Assembly: GCA_036362985.1 (NCBI GenBank)
Contig: JAYGXS010000009.1
Span: 8,945,180 to 9,009,179, forward strand
DNA: 64,000 nucleotides
Direction: 5' to 3'
DNA from: Ligula intestinalis
Taxonomy: Eukaryota; Platyhelminthes; Cestoda; Diphyllobothriidea; Diphyllobothriidae
A model generated the notes under the pieces. It was not told where the DNA came from and did no database searches. It saw nothing but the letters and a program-made list of their open reading frames with translations. The number at the start of each line of letters is the position of its first letter. The first letter of the stretch is position 1. Below are positions 41,980 to 52,999 of the stretch, piece by piece. The position numbers and the translations under genes were made by a program.

Positions 41980-42480
41980 GGCCTGCGCCGAAACTGGTTA
42001 TATCCCCCGGTCGTATGTTACAAAAGGAAGGCAGACAGGATAGCAGAGAATAGTTTACTGTCACTGTTTCTGCTCGTACATCCACCGTGTCTTCTGTGTG
42101 TGCGGCAGCTCGGTCTTGTCTACAGCTGGTCCTGTGTCTGTCAGCACCGTGTCTTTCGTCATCGGTCTCGTCTCGATAGCAGCAGCCGGGCTCGGCAACA
42201 GTCTCGTGTCGCTAGCAGCAGTGGCATCGTCTTCAAGGAACAATGGCCTTTGTTTCCTATTGGTCCCTTTGCAGGCAGCCATCATAGGGTGTCCTCTGGA
42301 TGACACGTCGCGCCTTCAGTGACGCGCATATGTACATGCGTCCTTTCGTGCCCCTTTGTCAGGCGTGACCTCAGAACCCGGCTGGCTTTGCGTCCTCGCG
42401 TGTTGGCCCTTTGACGGTCGCACCCTTGGCCGCTGGCATGTGGGCTCCCTTTGTTCTCTTGCCCTCACGACGCCCTCCTA
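41980..42480 (+). repeat. Interspersed repeat R4, + unit
   Basis: Shares GATAGCAGAGAATAGTTTAC-type sequence (42039) with 34900 and TCATAGGGTGTCCTCTGGAT with 36040. It ends in the GTGACCTCAGAACCCGGCTG block at 42366. Confidence 0.5.
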
Positions 42481-43224
42481 ACATTAAATTACGTTAAAAA
42501 TACTTAATTTCATAGGATGGCGTTCAGAAAAATCACTGAGGTAAGTAGCCAAATGTGTTTTTAGTCAGTCTTTGAAGGCTGATAACTGCCTTAAAGGTTA
42601 CTTATTTAGGACCGCATTGTGACTGGAGACAGTGTTCAACCACCAACCAGCCTGCCATGGAATGACAGTCGACACCTCTTTGTTTATTTGAATCGCAATG
42701 CCAAAGTCATCTGCACATTAAGACCACTTACAGGTGAATTATGTGTGTGTGACTCATACGCCGACATTTTCGGTCGTCAGGCTTAGTTCGTTGTCTTCCT
42801 GTGTTGCGTGGTTTGCATACCTAGCTTTGCTCATGGCGAATAGGGGCTTTTTAACCGAAAATGGTGGAAGGGCACCTTCAACATAAAACGTTCCCCCTCT
42901 CTCTCTCTCTGCTGAGAGAGTATTTTACAAGGATCTGCGGAATGAGACTTGGATAATGCAGTGACCCCCCCTGAGCGTGGCCGTCCTGGTGGTTGTGGGG
43001 CCCAGTTCGTGTGTGGCACGTGTAGCCGGTATTTTTTGCACGTTGTGCGTGTGGGGGGCGACGAGTAGGGCAAATATTGCGCAATATGTCTACCGCGAAA
43101 CACACGGTGGCTTTCATCGCTTTTGATGGAGTCGAACTGCATGAGCTCCTGCTCTAAATAACTCAATAACTGAGAAGAAGAACAAGAGGAGGAAGAAGAT
43201 TATGATGATTATGGTGGTGGTGGT

Positions 43225-44720
43225 GATGATGATGATTCGATCGCTGGGACAATATTTTTATTTGCCTGACGTTTTGAGATCCTTCGCGAATTCCTCATCT
43301 TGGACATAATCAGAGAGCCGTAGCATATACAGATAGCGTTTGCACAAGAGTTTGCAGTGTAAAGCAGTTTAAATTTAAACGTGTAGAAAAAAACGGTAAC
43401 TTTATGGCGTGAATGCCGATTGGCCACGTTAGCAACGAGGAGCAGTGTTGGCGTAGGATGGCGTAGTGGCCTATCTGTTCCCCGAGCGGCGACTTGCTTT
43501 GCCCAAATTGAGTCTCCGCACCGAATATGAAATGGCAGATCGTTGCACTTGTTTACGGATTAGGGGCTCGTGAACCATGACTCAAGTAATTCTCGGCTCA
43601 CCTGATTGTCACCTCTTACGAGAATTTTGGCCTCATCAAATTTGAATTTGTGGCCGGGTTTCGTCGAATGAGCTGCAACTCAAGAGTTGGCATCATTTCA
43701 CCGCACTGCTGCCGCGTATTCGGCAATTCGTGCCTTGAGAATTTTGCCAGTTTCTCCGACATAGTTGATTTGCCCGCAACTTCACCAGATTCTGTAGACG
43801 ACTCCAGATGTTTCTCGCCGTGGCAGTGGGTCTTTCGGTTTCATTATCTGACGCCTTATGGTTGCTTCCGGCCCGTATGTGACTCCAACTCCAAGTGGTG
43901 CGAGAGGGCTGCCGACAGCCTCCGGTGCGCATTTGACGGACGGCATCGCTCGACAAATGTTGGTATCACTGCAATTTCGTTGGCCATCTCGTTTGCGCAA
44001 GCACTGGTTGACGAAATTGTGCGGGTATCCACTTCCTCTGAACACACGTTGAAGGTATTGCACAGTGGCAACTTTATCTTGTGGTTCGCTGCAGTTCGTC
44101 TCAACACGCCGAAAGAGCGTCCTTACGCATCTGCGTTTGCGGTTGATTGGGCAGTTGCTGTTGTAATTCACTAATTGCATCGTGTTTGTCGCCTTCCTGA
44201 ATACCTTAGTCTTTAGACCACCACAATCTTTTTGACAGACGAGGACATCCAGGAAGGCCAGCTGGGTGTTCTCTTCCTTCTCTATCGTAAACTGGATGTC
44301 CGGGAAGACGCTGTTAAGATGTTCCTTGAACGTGAGCACCTGGTCCCGTTCAATGACGACGAAGGTGTCATCCACATACCGCGCCAGAATTTCGGTTTGT
44401 GGTGTTGGAAGACCAACAAACCCAGCCGTTGTACGACCGCCTCGGTTATCAGTCCCGAAATCGGTGAACCCATTGGTGTCACCTTCACCTGCTCGTAGAT
44501 TGTTCCGTCAAACGTGAAGTACTTCCTGAGACCGAACTTCAGGAGCTGCAGGATTTGGGAACGTCTAAGGCGATTCTCCGTCTCATCGTATTTGTTTCGA
44601 AGGAGTAGGTCGACGGTCTCGACAGCCAGATCCTGAGGGATAGAAGTAAAAAGGGACGTGACATCAAAGAAAAACATCATATCATTTGGCAGGAGACTTA
44701 CCTCAGCAACTCTATCTCTC
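43225..44720 (-). mobile_element. Penelope-like element: RT + GIY-YIG + hammerhead-like 3' end, antisense
   Basis: 5'-truncated near 44720. Antisense order: RT palm (MMFFFDVTSLFTSIPQDLAV, 44680 on; KVTPMGSPISGLITEAVVQR), a frameshift near 44375, the catalytic RYVDDTFVVIE, the thumb region (LAFLDVLVCQ), and a GIY-YIG domain (RRETSGVVYRIWCSCGQINY, VGETGKILKARIAEYA near 43740). The 3'UTR carries a degraded hammerhead-like block at 43262-43306 and a CAT-rich tail. This order matches Penelope-like retroelements. Inactive by frameshift and stops. Confidence 0.82.
43262..43306 (-). ncRNA. Hammerhead-like remnant downstream of the Penelope ORF
   Basis: Antisense reading: AAGATGA (for CTGATGA), stem II region GGAATTCGCGAAGGATCTC, AAAACGTC (for GAAACGTC), then AGGCAAATAAAAATATTGTC. 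Three core positions are changed, so it should be inactive. Its place after the GIY-YIG ORF, and its shared flank with 8143-8187, tie the GAAACGTC class to Penelope-like elements. Confidence 0.45.
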
Positions 44721-45239
44721 CCTGAGCAGGAGAGCCAAGTGTCGCTGTCCGCGGAGAATTCTCCCCTCGTTCTGTCTGGTTTGAAGCTGTCATTCTGCCG
44801 GTGCTCCGATCCTGCTACCGCCCTCGCCCCCTTCCTCTGTGCAATTGCCTAGTCGTACCATCTTCCGGGCCACTTTCAGCCTCTTTTTCGTTGCCTGACA
44901 TGCAGATGAGTGCATGCGTGTGTGTGTGTTTGGGCCCTAATTGGTCAGCCAGCCAGGCCGCGGGATCGTCTCTCCCATACCGCCTCATATTTGTGTGTGC
45001 TTCGGTGGTGTGCATTTTTTTTCTATCTGACAAGGCGCTAGCTTCCCCTCTCCCCTCCCCCTCATTCTCAGCCAAGTAGAAATGCCTTAAGTCGTTTGGA
45101 AGAACGGTGGCCACTTAGGTTTGCGCTTCTTTGTAATGATGAAGCCTAGTACAGCCACATCTACCCGGAAGGAGGAAGAGTAGAAGATAAAATCAGCTGA
45201 CGTAGGCCAGTTACACCGTCGATTTCGACCATTTCCACT

Positions 45240-46080
45240 GCAGGCTTCAGTGAGTTGAGGCAGACGCGGTGACTTGCGCGTGGATTTGTTTTACGTGATA
45301 GTGGACTTGCACAGCATCTACTGCACGCTCCTCTCACCCATCGGAGCCCAGGAGGACCGGAGGCGGGATCGGGCGCACTGGCTGACAGGGTCGGTAGGCT
45401 CTTCTGCGCATGCCATGCCACGACCTGACCACCTTGACGACAGTTTCCTCGTCACTTTTGACTGTGGGCAGCCGCGTGCTCCAACAAACCGCAGCAAACG
45501 CTGAAGCAAGCCGAGCAAGCTGCACGAAGGCTACAGCAAGCTGAAGCAACGCAGCGAACTACCGCGAATGAAAACAAGAATTTAAGCAGACTTGCGGTGA
45601 ATACACCCGCTCGCTCGCCGCTCCCACCCCGTTTCCGGTGTAAAGTCTAAGTCACTAAGACTGGGGATGAGGGTGGCTGCACACACACATACAGTCGTAG
45701 AAGGAACCGTCGCCGTCTGACTCCCAGTCCACTCATCAGCCACTGAGCACACACAGTACACACTAGGCTGAAAGTGTGTCTGGTAGCCGCGTCAGCTGGC
45801 AGACGTTATTGAGTTTGCGCGTCGATAACAAATGCCGACCATGGCGGGGGGAGGGCTTGCAGGCACGCGCAGGGGAGACTTCGGTTGCGCCAGCCACCTC
45901 GCCCGATCTCGACCGTTTCTTGACATTGGACAAAGGTAAATTAGGGTAGAGAGCGAGTGTGGTAGATGCTGCCCATGTCTACTACCACCTAAAACTACTT
46001 CATGAACAAGTCACCCTCGATGCATCATCCTGTTGTGGGGCATACAGTGGACATTTTCGAAATCGATGGTCAAAATGTTG
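45240..46080. repeat. R3 and R2 fragments
   Basis: R3 antisense near 45270-45330 (GACTTGCGCGTGGATTTGTT), R2 + at 45430-45720 (CAAACCGCAGCAAACGCTGA, 45485; GTAAAGTCTAAGTCACTAAG, 45641) and R3 + at 45955-46070 (GGTAGATGCTGCCCATGTCT). Confidence 0.6.
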
Positions 46081-46605
46081 TGTTATAACCCCTCCACCAG
46101 CCACTATTTTCCCTGTAAAACGCCTCGATCGAATCCCCCAGAGATCAGCCAAAGACTGGAAGTGCATTGTCATATGCCGTTACAGCGCACTTTATAGTGG
46201 CGAGCAAGACATGCCTAAGATCGGCCTGTAATCGGACAAATCAGATAGTGTCCGCATGCTGGTAGCAGCTTGTCTCCGCTTTCTGACGCATTCAAGTGAC
46301 AGCGGTTGGAGTCCCAAGCCTGTTGGCAGCTTGCACCTCATTACCACGAGCATAGCATGTGGGCGGATCGGTAGTGTGTCTTGCGAGCGAGCGAGCGAGT
46401 CGGTTAGGTCGGCTCCTAACACAATCCGCCCTCCCCCTCCTCAGCGCATTCCGTTATGGTACAGAACCGCCTGTGCTTCCCGACGCGGAGCAACGGGGAC
46501 GAACTGACCTGTGTATACCCTTTTATTTCTCTACTCTTACCTGCGGAACGCACAGTCCCGTTCCTCCTCCTAGGTGATGACACTGTTTTTATTTCTTTTT
46601 GCCAG

Positions 46606-46945
46606 CCTCTCTCGGGAAGCGCGGCTGGAAGGCCTTCTACGCCCGCCTGCGCGACCTGGTGCTCTACCTCTACAAGGACGCAGACACGGCCGCAGCGGCC
46701 ACACGGGCCGAGGAAATGCATCTGGCTTACCTGCAGCAGGTCTATCGAGTGTACTATCACTATCAGCAGCAGCAGATGCAGCTGCGCTACCAACAGGAGC
46801 GATACCAGCAGCAGCTGCAGCAACAGCAGCATAATCAGCAGCAGCAGTCCTCGGAAGCCGGCGAATTATTGACGACGGCGAACAAACGGCTGACTTGCTT
46901 ACCTCTAGACTCGTTTCCTGACAAGCAGCAGACCCCCCTTGACAG
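46606..46945 (+). CDS. PSD: EFA6/PSD ARF-GEF, PH-domain exon with Gln-rich insert (exon E)
   Basis: A 340-nt exon after the acceptor TTTCTTTTTGCCAG (ending 46605) and before the donor GTTGGT at 46946. Joined to exon D it reads KKTSLGKRGWKAFYARLRDL then VLYLYKDADTAAAATRAEEM. This is the EFA6 PH core (R-G-W-K-x-F-Y...LYLxKD), whose basic strand binds phosphoinositide. About 23 residues in, the domain gives way to a Tyr/Gln-rich stretch (YQQQQMQL-like, QQQLQQQQHNQQQQ) and then KRLTCLPLDSFPDKQQTPLD. Phase 1 in, phase 2 out. The insert falls in the loop between the early and late PH strands. Confidence 0.88.
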
Positions 46946-47219
46946 GTTGGTGTCTCCTCTCTTTTTTGTTAAGCGGTACCATTCAGGCACCTCTCCTCCT
47001 CCTCCTCCTCCTTCTCATTTCTCAGAATTATTCAAACACTCGCCTCCTTAGCCTAATTACCTAGCACGCCTGAGCATACAAGTGGGTGTGTGACTCCCCC
47101 TGCTTTGACCACAGTGAATAGCACTGCAGTGACTACAGGCTATTTTTGGTGGTATGCGACTTGTTTCTCGCGCGTCATCGAAAGAGAGTTATTTTGACTA
47201 GGAGTGCTTATTCTGCAGG

Positions 47220-47250
47220 CTTCTGGTTGGGGGGGGGGGGGGGAAATTGC
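47220..47250. repeat. Poly-G tract
   Basis: G-homopolymer at about 47228-47243 in intron E-F; no gene feature around it. Confidence 0.85.
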
Positions 47251-48479
47251 GTCAGGCTGTGTTCAACCGCGAAGTCTCAAGCCGCGTCCTGCAATGTGCC
47301 ATTTTAGGTCGACCTAACCGGAAAGTATTGTCGTCTGTTTTTCTTTATGCCCCTGGTCGTGTCGACTCATGCTTTCACCTGCATTGACCATGGCTTTCCT
47401 GGAAGTGCATCCTCTTTGAGTTATGATCGTCACGTCAATTACCTGTAAAAGAAAGGACTATGAACAGGTAGAGGGATTTGGATAGTAGCTAGAAGGTAGT
47501 GTAGGGCGAGGGGAGGGGAGGTCTGGCAGCTCGCGTAGGTGCAGATTCACGCCGCGCCAGCCACGTGAGCCCTCCCCGACCAGGGCACGATGGGCTTATC
47601 ATCTGCACCCGCTGCATCTGCCTCCGCTCTTGACACTGAGCAGAGTTGGGTTAGGGAAGCAGTTTGTTTGCCGGAACTCGAAACGTCAGGCAGTGGCTGC
47701 ATGCTCTACTTCGCCTCCGGCTACAGTGACAGTGGCAGATTGCAAAGCCAGCACTGAATACCTGTCCGTCAAGTCTAGGTTTTTTTCGGTGGTAGATTTC
47801 CGACTAATAAGACCAAGAAAAACTCCAACAAGGACTGCTATCTCTCCTGCTTCTGAAATGCTGATGATTGCACTATGGCAACGTCGTTGAGGCGGTCTTT
47901 CCTAATATGAAGCGGCCCCCTGAATACCCTTCAGTCAAGGGCTCAGGTAGTTAAGTACGCCGGCGTCTCGGGCTTGAAGGTGACGGCGAGAGAGAGAGAG
48001 CCCACAGTGGCCTTCATCGGATGCTGCGACGGTCGAACTTTTCTCAGCGCCCCCAACTCTGATCGTCTTGACTTTACCCGTGACCATCAAAGGAAGAAGT
48101 GAATGGGTAAAGAGGAAGTGTGTTTGTTTGAGCTGGATGGCTGGATGTTTAGCGGAAATGCTTCTCTACACGCTAATATGTGAACGGGTGTGGACCTTGT
48201 CGCTGTCAACTATACGTGTATGCACTCACACACACGACATTTCGACACCGTCGAGGTCCACCGTATCCTCCCTGACAGGGATGGTGGCTTGCGCGGCGGG
48301 ATCTACCGTACACACACCCTCTCCTCCCTCACACATCTGTGCTCGGCGTCAAGGCGCACAATCAGGAAGATGGGGCGCAGGCCGCTGGCGCGGCCAAATG
48401 CGCATCTGTGCGCGCCACCCCACCCCCTCGCTCTCCTGTTCGGAATTTGTTATGGGAACACAACCCGACTAACGCCTGC

Positions 48480-49380
48480 CGTGCCCTGATCTGCTCCCTC
48501 CCCAGCGCGCATGTACCGCGCGGCAGTTCCCTCGTCGAGTTCGACTATGGGCACCACGCGCTCCAACAGCCGCAACAGACACTGAGGCAAGCTCGACAAG
48601 CTGCACGAAGGCTACAGCAGACAGAAGCAACGCAGCGAACTACCGCAAATGAAAACAGGAGTTAAAGCAGAATCGCGGGGAATCTACCCACTCGCTCGCC
48701 GCTCACACCGTTTTCGGTGTAAAGACAAAGTCAATAAGACCGGGGATGAAGGAGGGTAGGCAGGCAAGTAGCCCTTGTTGGATCCGGAACCCCGCCGGGT
48801 GGGCCTCAATCCCGGCGGCGAGGAGGATGAGAAGTAGGAGTCGGAGCAGCATAGTCAGGAGGGGCTGCTGTCATAAAAAAACAGATTGACAGGAGAAGAG
48901 ATGGATCCACCATAGGCAGGTTTTGTGAAACAGACCTTGGCTGCCCTGAGGGCGGGTGGGAACGCGGTCGAAGACGCGTCTGCTGTGATTCCCGGGTGAG
49001 GGTGTAGGTGGCTGGCGCGATAGTCACTCAACACGCGCACACTTGACTCAGCACATCTCGCTAGATGGGCTCCCGCTTGTGCGGGAGCGCCATAAGGGCC
49101 ACAGTAAGGAGCCATTGCAGCCTGACTCGCAGTCCTCCTTCTCATCACATACGCACACACAAACTCACGCGCACAAGAAGAGCAGCAACGTAGGGGGCCG
49201 AGTTGGCCTGTCAGTTGGCAGACCCTCCAAGCCACGGCTTTTAGCGCACCGTGATAGATTCAGGCGCATTGAGATTTAGTAAAGGGAACAAAGAAGCGCG
49301 CCGAGGGTCGACCTCATTCTCTCCCCCACCGTGTGGCCACCGCCTAGCTACTCGGGCACCTGAGGTGGGGCACACACACA
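48480..49380 (+). repeat. Interspersed repeat R2, + copy interrupted by a LINE-B-type tail
   Basis: R2 runs from about 48500 to 48765 (CACCACGCGCTCCAACAGCC at 48552; GACAAAGTCAATAAGACCGG at 48723) and resumes at 48998 (GAGGGTGTAGGTGGCTGGCG) through GGCAGACCCTCCAAGCCACG at 49217 to GGCACCTGAGGTGGGGC near 49357. The 230 bp between is an antisense LINE-B-type tail repeat. Confidence 0.75.
48765..48997 (-). repeat. LINE-B-type tail repeat nested in R2
   Basis: AGCCCTTGTTGGATCCGGAA at 48770 to GTCTGCTGTGATTCCC near 48978. Short GAGGGT words on either side may be a target-site duplication. Confidence 0.7.
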
Positions 49381-50040
49381 TCAGTTTCGACCTCTTCTTG
49401 GCAAGCTCACCAGCGGTCGACAATGGAGAGGCCCTATGTATTCATCAGTAAACGGACAGATTAGCGCTCTTGCGTTGCCAAAGCGTGTGCTGTGGGAGAG
49501 AGGACGATCGCTGTTTTTATATGGCTTTGTAGCCAGTTCGTGCGGCGTCTGATTGGTGTGAAACATTGCCCGCAAAGCGTGTAGTGTACAGAGGCCGGTA
49601 AGGGGAGTGGTTTGTTCAAGTGGCTCTCCGGACAGCCGCGGCTATCTGGGTCAAGGGTGTTCAGATCAGCCAGACGCGACAGCTGCATATCGAACAAGAC
49701 GAGGAGTGAGGGGGTGGGGGTCGGGTGGACCTCTTAAAAGTTCGTCACAGATCTCCATCTCAGCCAGTCGAAACAGGTCTCTCTCGAGGCAGTTGGGGCC
49801 GACAGCTTTGTGGGTGGAGGGGATTAAAACAAGGGGTGGATCAGGGGGAGGGGGCAGCGTTTGGTGATGGACGTGGACAATTTAAAAATCGAAGGCCGGA
49901 AGAGGAAGCTTATTGGCCTGTCGTTTCGGACTCTCCCACTAGAAGCCATCATCATATCGCGAGAACTGTTCATTGTAGGAGACGTGCTCGCATGGCCACT
50001 ACGGACTGCACTGCTTGCGGCTGTATCCCCCTGTCTGCAA

Positions 50041-50094
50041 TCGTCTCTTTGATGATGTGGTTCGATCGAGAATCCGAGACGTCAGGTCAATAAA
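50041..50094 (+). ncRNA. Hammerhead-like remnant, ACGT class
   Basis: TTTGATGA for CTGATGA, then a GG-TT...AA-T-CC stem II, GAGACGTC for GAAACGTC (50075), then AGGTCAATAAAG. The downstream CACCAGCGATCGCATCTTCT matches the flank of the motif at 8143. Two core substitutions; likely inactive. Confidence 0.4.
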
Positions 50095-51104
50095 GACTTT
50101 TTGTTGCACCAGCGATCGCATCTTCTTCTCCTTCTGAGTTCCCTCACCCCCTGCCGTCTGATCGGGGCAACTGGGAACCACAGCATTGCGTTTTTTAAAA
50201 AGCCCTCTTCGTTGAAATTCATACACCTGACGGATGTGCTTTTCGCGACGACGCTCCTTATCCCTTCAAAACTTGGCGCTTAGTCGCCAGTTTCTAGACC
50301 TAAGGTAGTGGTAGTGTATGCTCACCGCTGCACATACGATGAGCAATCAGACGGGCGCGCCCTCTGACTACTCAGCGTCATGCTTTCACACGAAAACTGA
50401 GACTTTGTGTACGCGCTTCCCCCTCCCCCCCCCTCCCGTCTGCCCCGGGTGCTCGGGTGGATTTTCGCTTGACAGGTACGCCGCTGACGGTTTCTCCTGC
50501 TGCCTCCTTCTCCTCCTCCTCTTCGGCGGTGGTGGTGGCGGCAGCAATCTCTTCGGTCTCACTCGGTCCCTCGACCCATTATCTCTGTGTCCCGTGAGGT
50601 CTGGAACAGCAGTAGTTTGATTTTGTCTCCCATGTGGGCTGGGGGTGGGGGGGGACAGGGGAGATTACCCCCTCTGATATAGACACTTCTCTATCCTGTT
50701 TGTATGCGTGCGAGCGAGCGAGCGAGCAAGCGTTTTGGCCTGGTTTGTAATGCCGCTTGACGGCTTCTCGCCCCCACCCCCCGCATCGCGTGATGGAGGT
50801 CGAACGTCAGCCGCGAGCTTTCTGGTCCGCGCTTCGTCACTACCTCCCCCTCGTTCGTGTTTTCAACCAATTGTTAGAATGCGTGAGGCTGTAAATGCCT
50901 ATTCCGGTGTTCTTATCTGTCTCTCTCTCGCTATTGGTCACACACATACAGACACACTTCTTGATTACTGCTGGATGTGGTCGGTGGCTGCGTATGAGCG
51001 CGTACTGAGCTCTACCCTGGAGGCGGGGGGGGAGGGAATCGACTTCGGAATCGTCCGCTCCTGCGATGCCGTATCCAACCAATTGCAATTCACCAATTCT
51101 ATTC

Positions 51105-51410
51105 CCCCCCCCCCCCCCCCGCCTCACGCGCGGGGTTCCATGATGGAATTTCAAAACCAACCTGTCGGTCGAATTACGAATCAGACTTTTGGGGCTTTGT
51201 CTGGGGGCTCTGTATACTGTGGACCTCAAAAGGCAGTACGAAAATGCGGTTTTGCAGTTCATTCCAGTGCAGTGCATTTCACGTACACTTAACTGAATAT
51301 TTCCGATGTCATGCGTTTGTATTGTAATGGTAAAAGCCTTTCACCGCCGCCACCACCACCACCAGCCATGTGGTGCCCCACCCGAGGTTCGAACCCCCCC
51401 CCCCCCCCAC
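51105..51410. repeat. Poly-C tracts and CAC-rich sequence
   Basis: C-homopolymers at about 51105-51121 and 51396-51408, with (CCA)n near 51350. The second lies inside a SINE head. Confidence 0.85.
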
Positions 51411-51540
51411 GACCTTGTTAGTTAGAGTTCCAACGTTTTTACCAATGCGTCAGAGGCTCCTTGCCTTGGCGGTTGAGATTGGGAGATATTGGCACCCGTT
51501 GATTTACGTTCACCGATCGCTAGCGTACCTCACTCGTCCT
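51366..51540 (-). mobile_element. SINE head copy S8, antisense
   Basis: B-box complement CACCCGAGGTTCGAACCCC at 51379, which read antisense is an excellent GGTTCGAACC B-box, and the A-box side near 51420-51450 (TTAGTTAGAGTTCCAACG). It is followed by the SINE leader GATTGGGAGATATTGGCACC at 51479. No hammerhead block on its 3' side; a separate antisense one lies at 51625-51672. Confidence 0.6.
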
Positions 51541-51624
51541 GCTCTGTCGTACTGGTTATTATCGAGCCTTGTCAGCAGTCACATAGCTGCTGGTAGTTTA
51601 GTCAGAATAGCATAACCCACTGGA

Positions 51625-51672
51625 GACTGGAATGACCATTTCTGGCCCATTAGCCGTCATCAGTCAGCCAAG
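51625..51672 (-). ncRNA. Hammerhead-like motif, SINE class
   Basis: Antisense: GGCTGA, CTGATGA, CGGCTAATGGGCCA, GAAA, TGGTCATT, then CCAGTC. Core, stem II (GGC/GCC) and stem III are intact. Stem I has lost its two core-proximal pairs because GG became GA. Confidence 0.5.
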
Positions 51673-52139
51673 TTGGGCATACTACTTTCAGCAAAAGCAG
51701 TATCCTAGTCCTCGTTGTCCTGACTTAGTAGAAACTGACCTAGGCAAGCCCTGATGTGTTCTGGACCTCAAACATGTATCTACTTGGAGTAGCATAAATC
51801 CAGGCTCACGGTTCTAGTCGAGATCGATTCAACATGAGCCCCAGTGTTAATTCTAATCAGCGTCACTTCTGACTAATATTAGCGTCGGTAATAGTACCAG
51901 CACTGCTATCATTCAGCCGCACTGCTATTAAGTATTAGTAGTTGAAATAATATTAGTAGTATCGCTCTCTCTCTTGAGTGAAGGCTGAAGGCGAGTGAAG
52001 TTAGGTAGTCCGGTGGTACCAGCGCAACAGTCTACGGTCACTTAAGACTAAATCACACGCTGTTCTGGCCTGCTTTGGCGAAAGCAACCAATACTGGGCT
52101 CCACTCGGTCATCTCGATTCTGTCTTGGCACCGGCTCAG

Positions 52140-52265
52140 GCAGGTGACTGGCTGGCTTGGCTCAGGAGCCCCGCCGGGTGGGCCTCAACCTCGGCGGCGT
52201 GGAGGAGGGGAAGTCGGGGCAGCGTGGTCGAGAGGGGCTGCTCCGTCATCAAAAACAGGCATCGG
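52140..52265 (-). repeat. LINE-B-type tail repeat, antisense, partial
   Basis: GGAGCCCCGCCGGGTGGGCC at 52166 and GAGAGGGGCTGCTCCGTCAT near 52229; truncated after AAAACAGGC. Confidence 0.6.
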
Positions 52266-52637
52266 GTTCAGGGTGATCAGCTGAGACAGATGAAGTTGAC
52301 TAGTGGGGTAGACAGTTAAAGGGTCTGCATTCTCTTAAAACTGCCTGCCTGCCGTCTCCAGTCACCTACCCTGCACCAATCTGTTTGGAGCACACGGTGG
52401 ACTCCATCGAAATCGATGGTCGAACAGTCATCCTCAATCATTTTCAATTTTGCTCTTAGCTCAAGTCTGCATCGATTTTAGCGTTCGCAGGTCACCCCAT
52501 TTGTGTGTCCACAAAATATTCGCTCGCCTTCCTCTCCTCCTCTCCCCCTCCCGCATGTCATTGTGACGGTACTCACTGTTAGAGGCAAAGGTATTTGTCT
52601 GGAAGAAGTCGTAGCGTTCACCGGAATCGTAACTTTA

Positions 52638-52682
52638 TTCATATGAGCTTTCGGGCTCTTGCGGGAGTCCATCGTCTCTCCC
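52638..52682 (-). ncRNA. Hammerhead-like motif, AGCT class, antisense
   Basis: Antisense: AGAGACGATGGACTCCCGCA, AGAGCCC, GAAAGCTC, ATATGAATAAAG. GAAA and the AGCT stem III are intact and stem II (GG..CTC/GAGCC with a bulged A) folds, but the 5' core reads GAGACGA rather than CTGACGA. Confidence 0.42.
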
Positions 52683-52819
52683 CCCCTCTCCTCCTCTACA
52701 CCTCCCCCCCCCCTCCCCCCCCCCCCCCCCCCACCCTACTCTTCGCCCCGCCCTACACCCCCCTCTAACAGCTGATTGGAACCTACCCCCTTTAACTGTT
52801 GCTCGCTTTTCGTTGACTG

Positions 52820-52867
52820 TTTATCGCCGACGATAGACTCCCGCAAGAGCCCGAATGCACAGATGAA
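52820..52867 (+). ncRNA. Hammerhead-like motif, AGCT class, +
   Basis: Stem I TTTATCG (52820-52826) and AGATGAA (52861-52867) pair at six of seven positions. The core is CCGACGA (one change). Stem II is CTC/GAG around CCGCAA. The stem III tetramer is TGCA instead of AGCT, still self-complementary. It lies in the same 3'UTR-like context as 21271-21318. Confidence 0.45.
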
Positions 52868-52999
52868 TAAAGTTACGATTCCGGTGAACGCTACGACTTC
52901 TTCTAGATACTCACTGTATCGCTCCCTGAAAAGCCCCGTGTTTTTGCGCCCAAAGAACCCTCCGTCTGCCTGTCTAGTAGCGAAACGAAAACTGCCTAC

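Noticed and set aside
50708..51292. 194-residue open frame on the + strand
   Set aside because: Includes a poly-C-derived Pro run and has no domain; adjacent copies of the underlying repeat words are non-coding.
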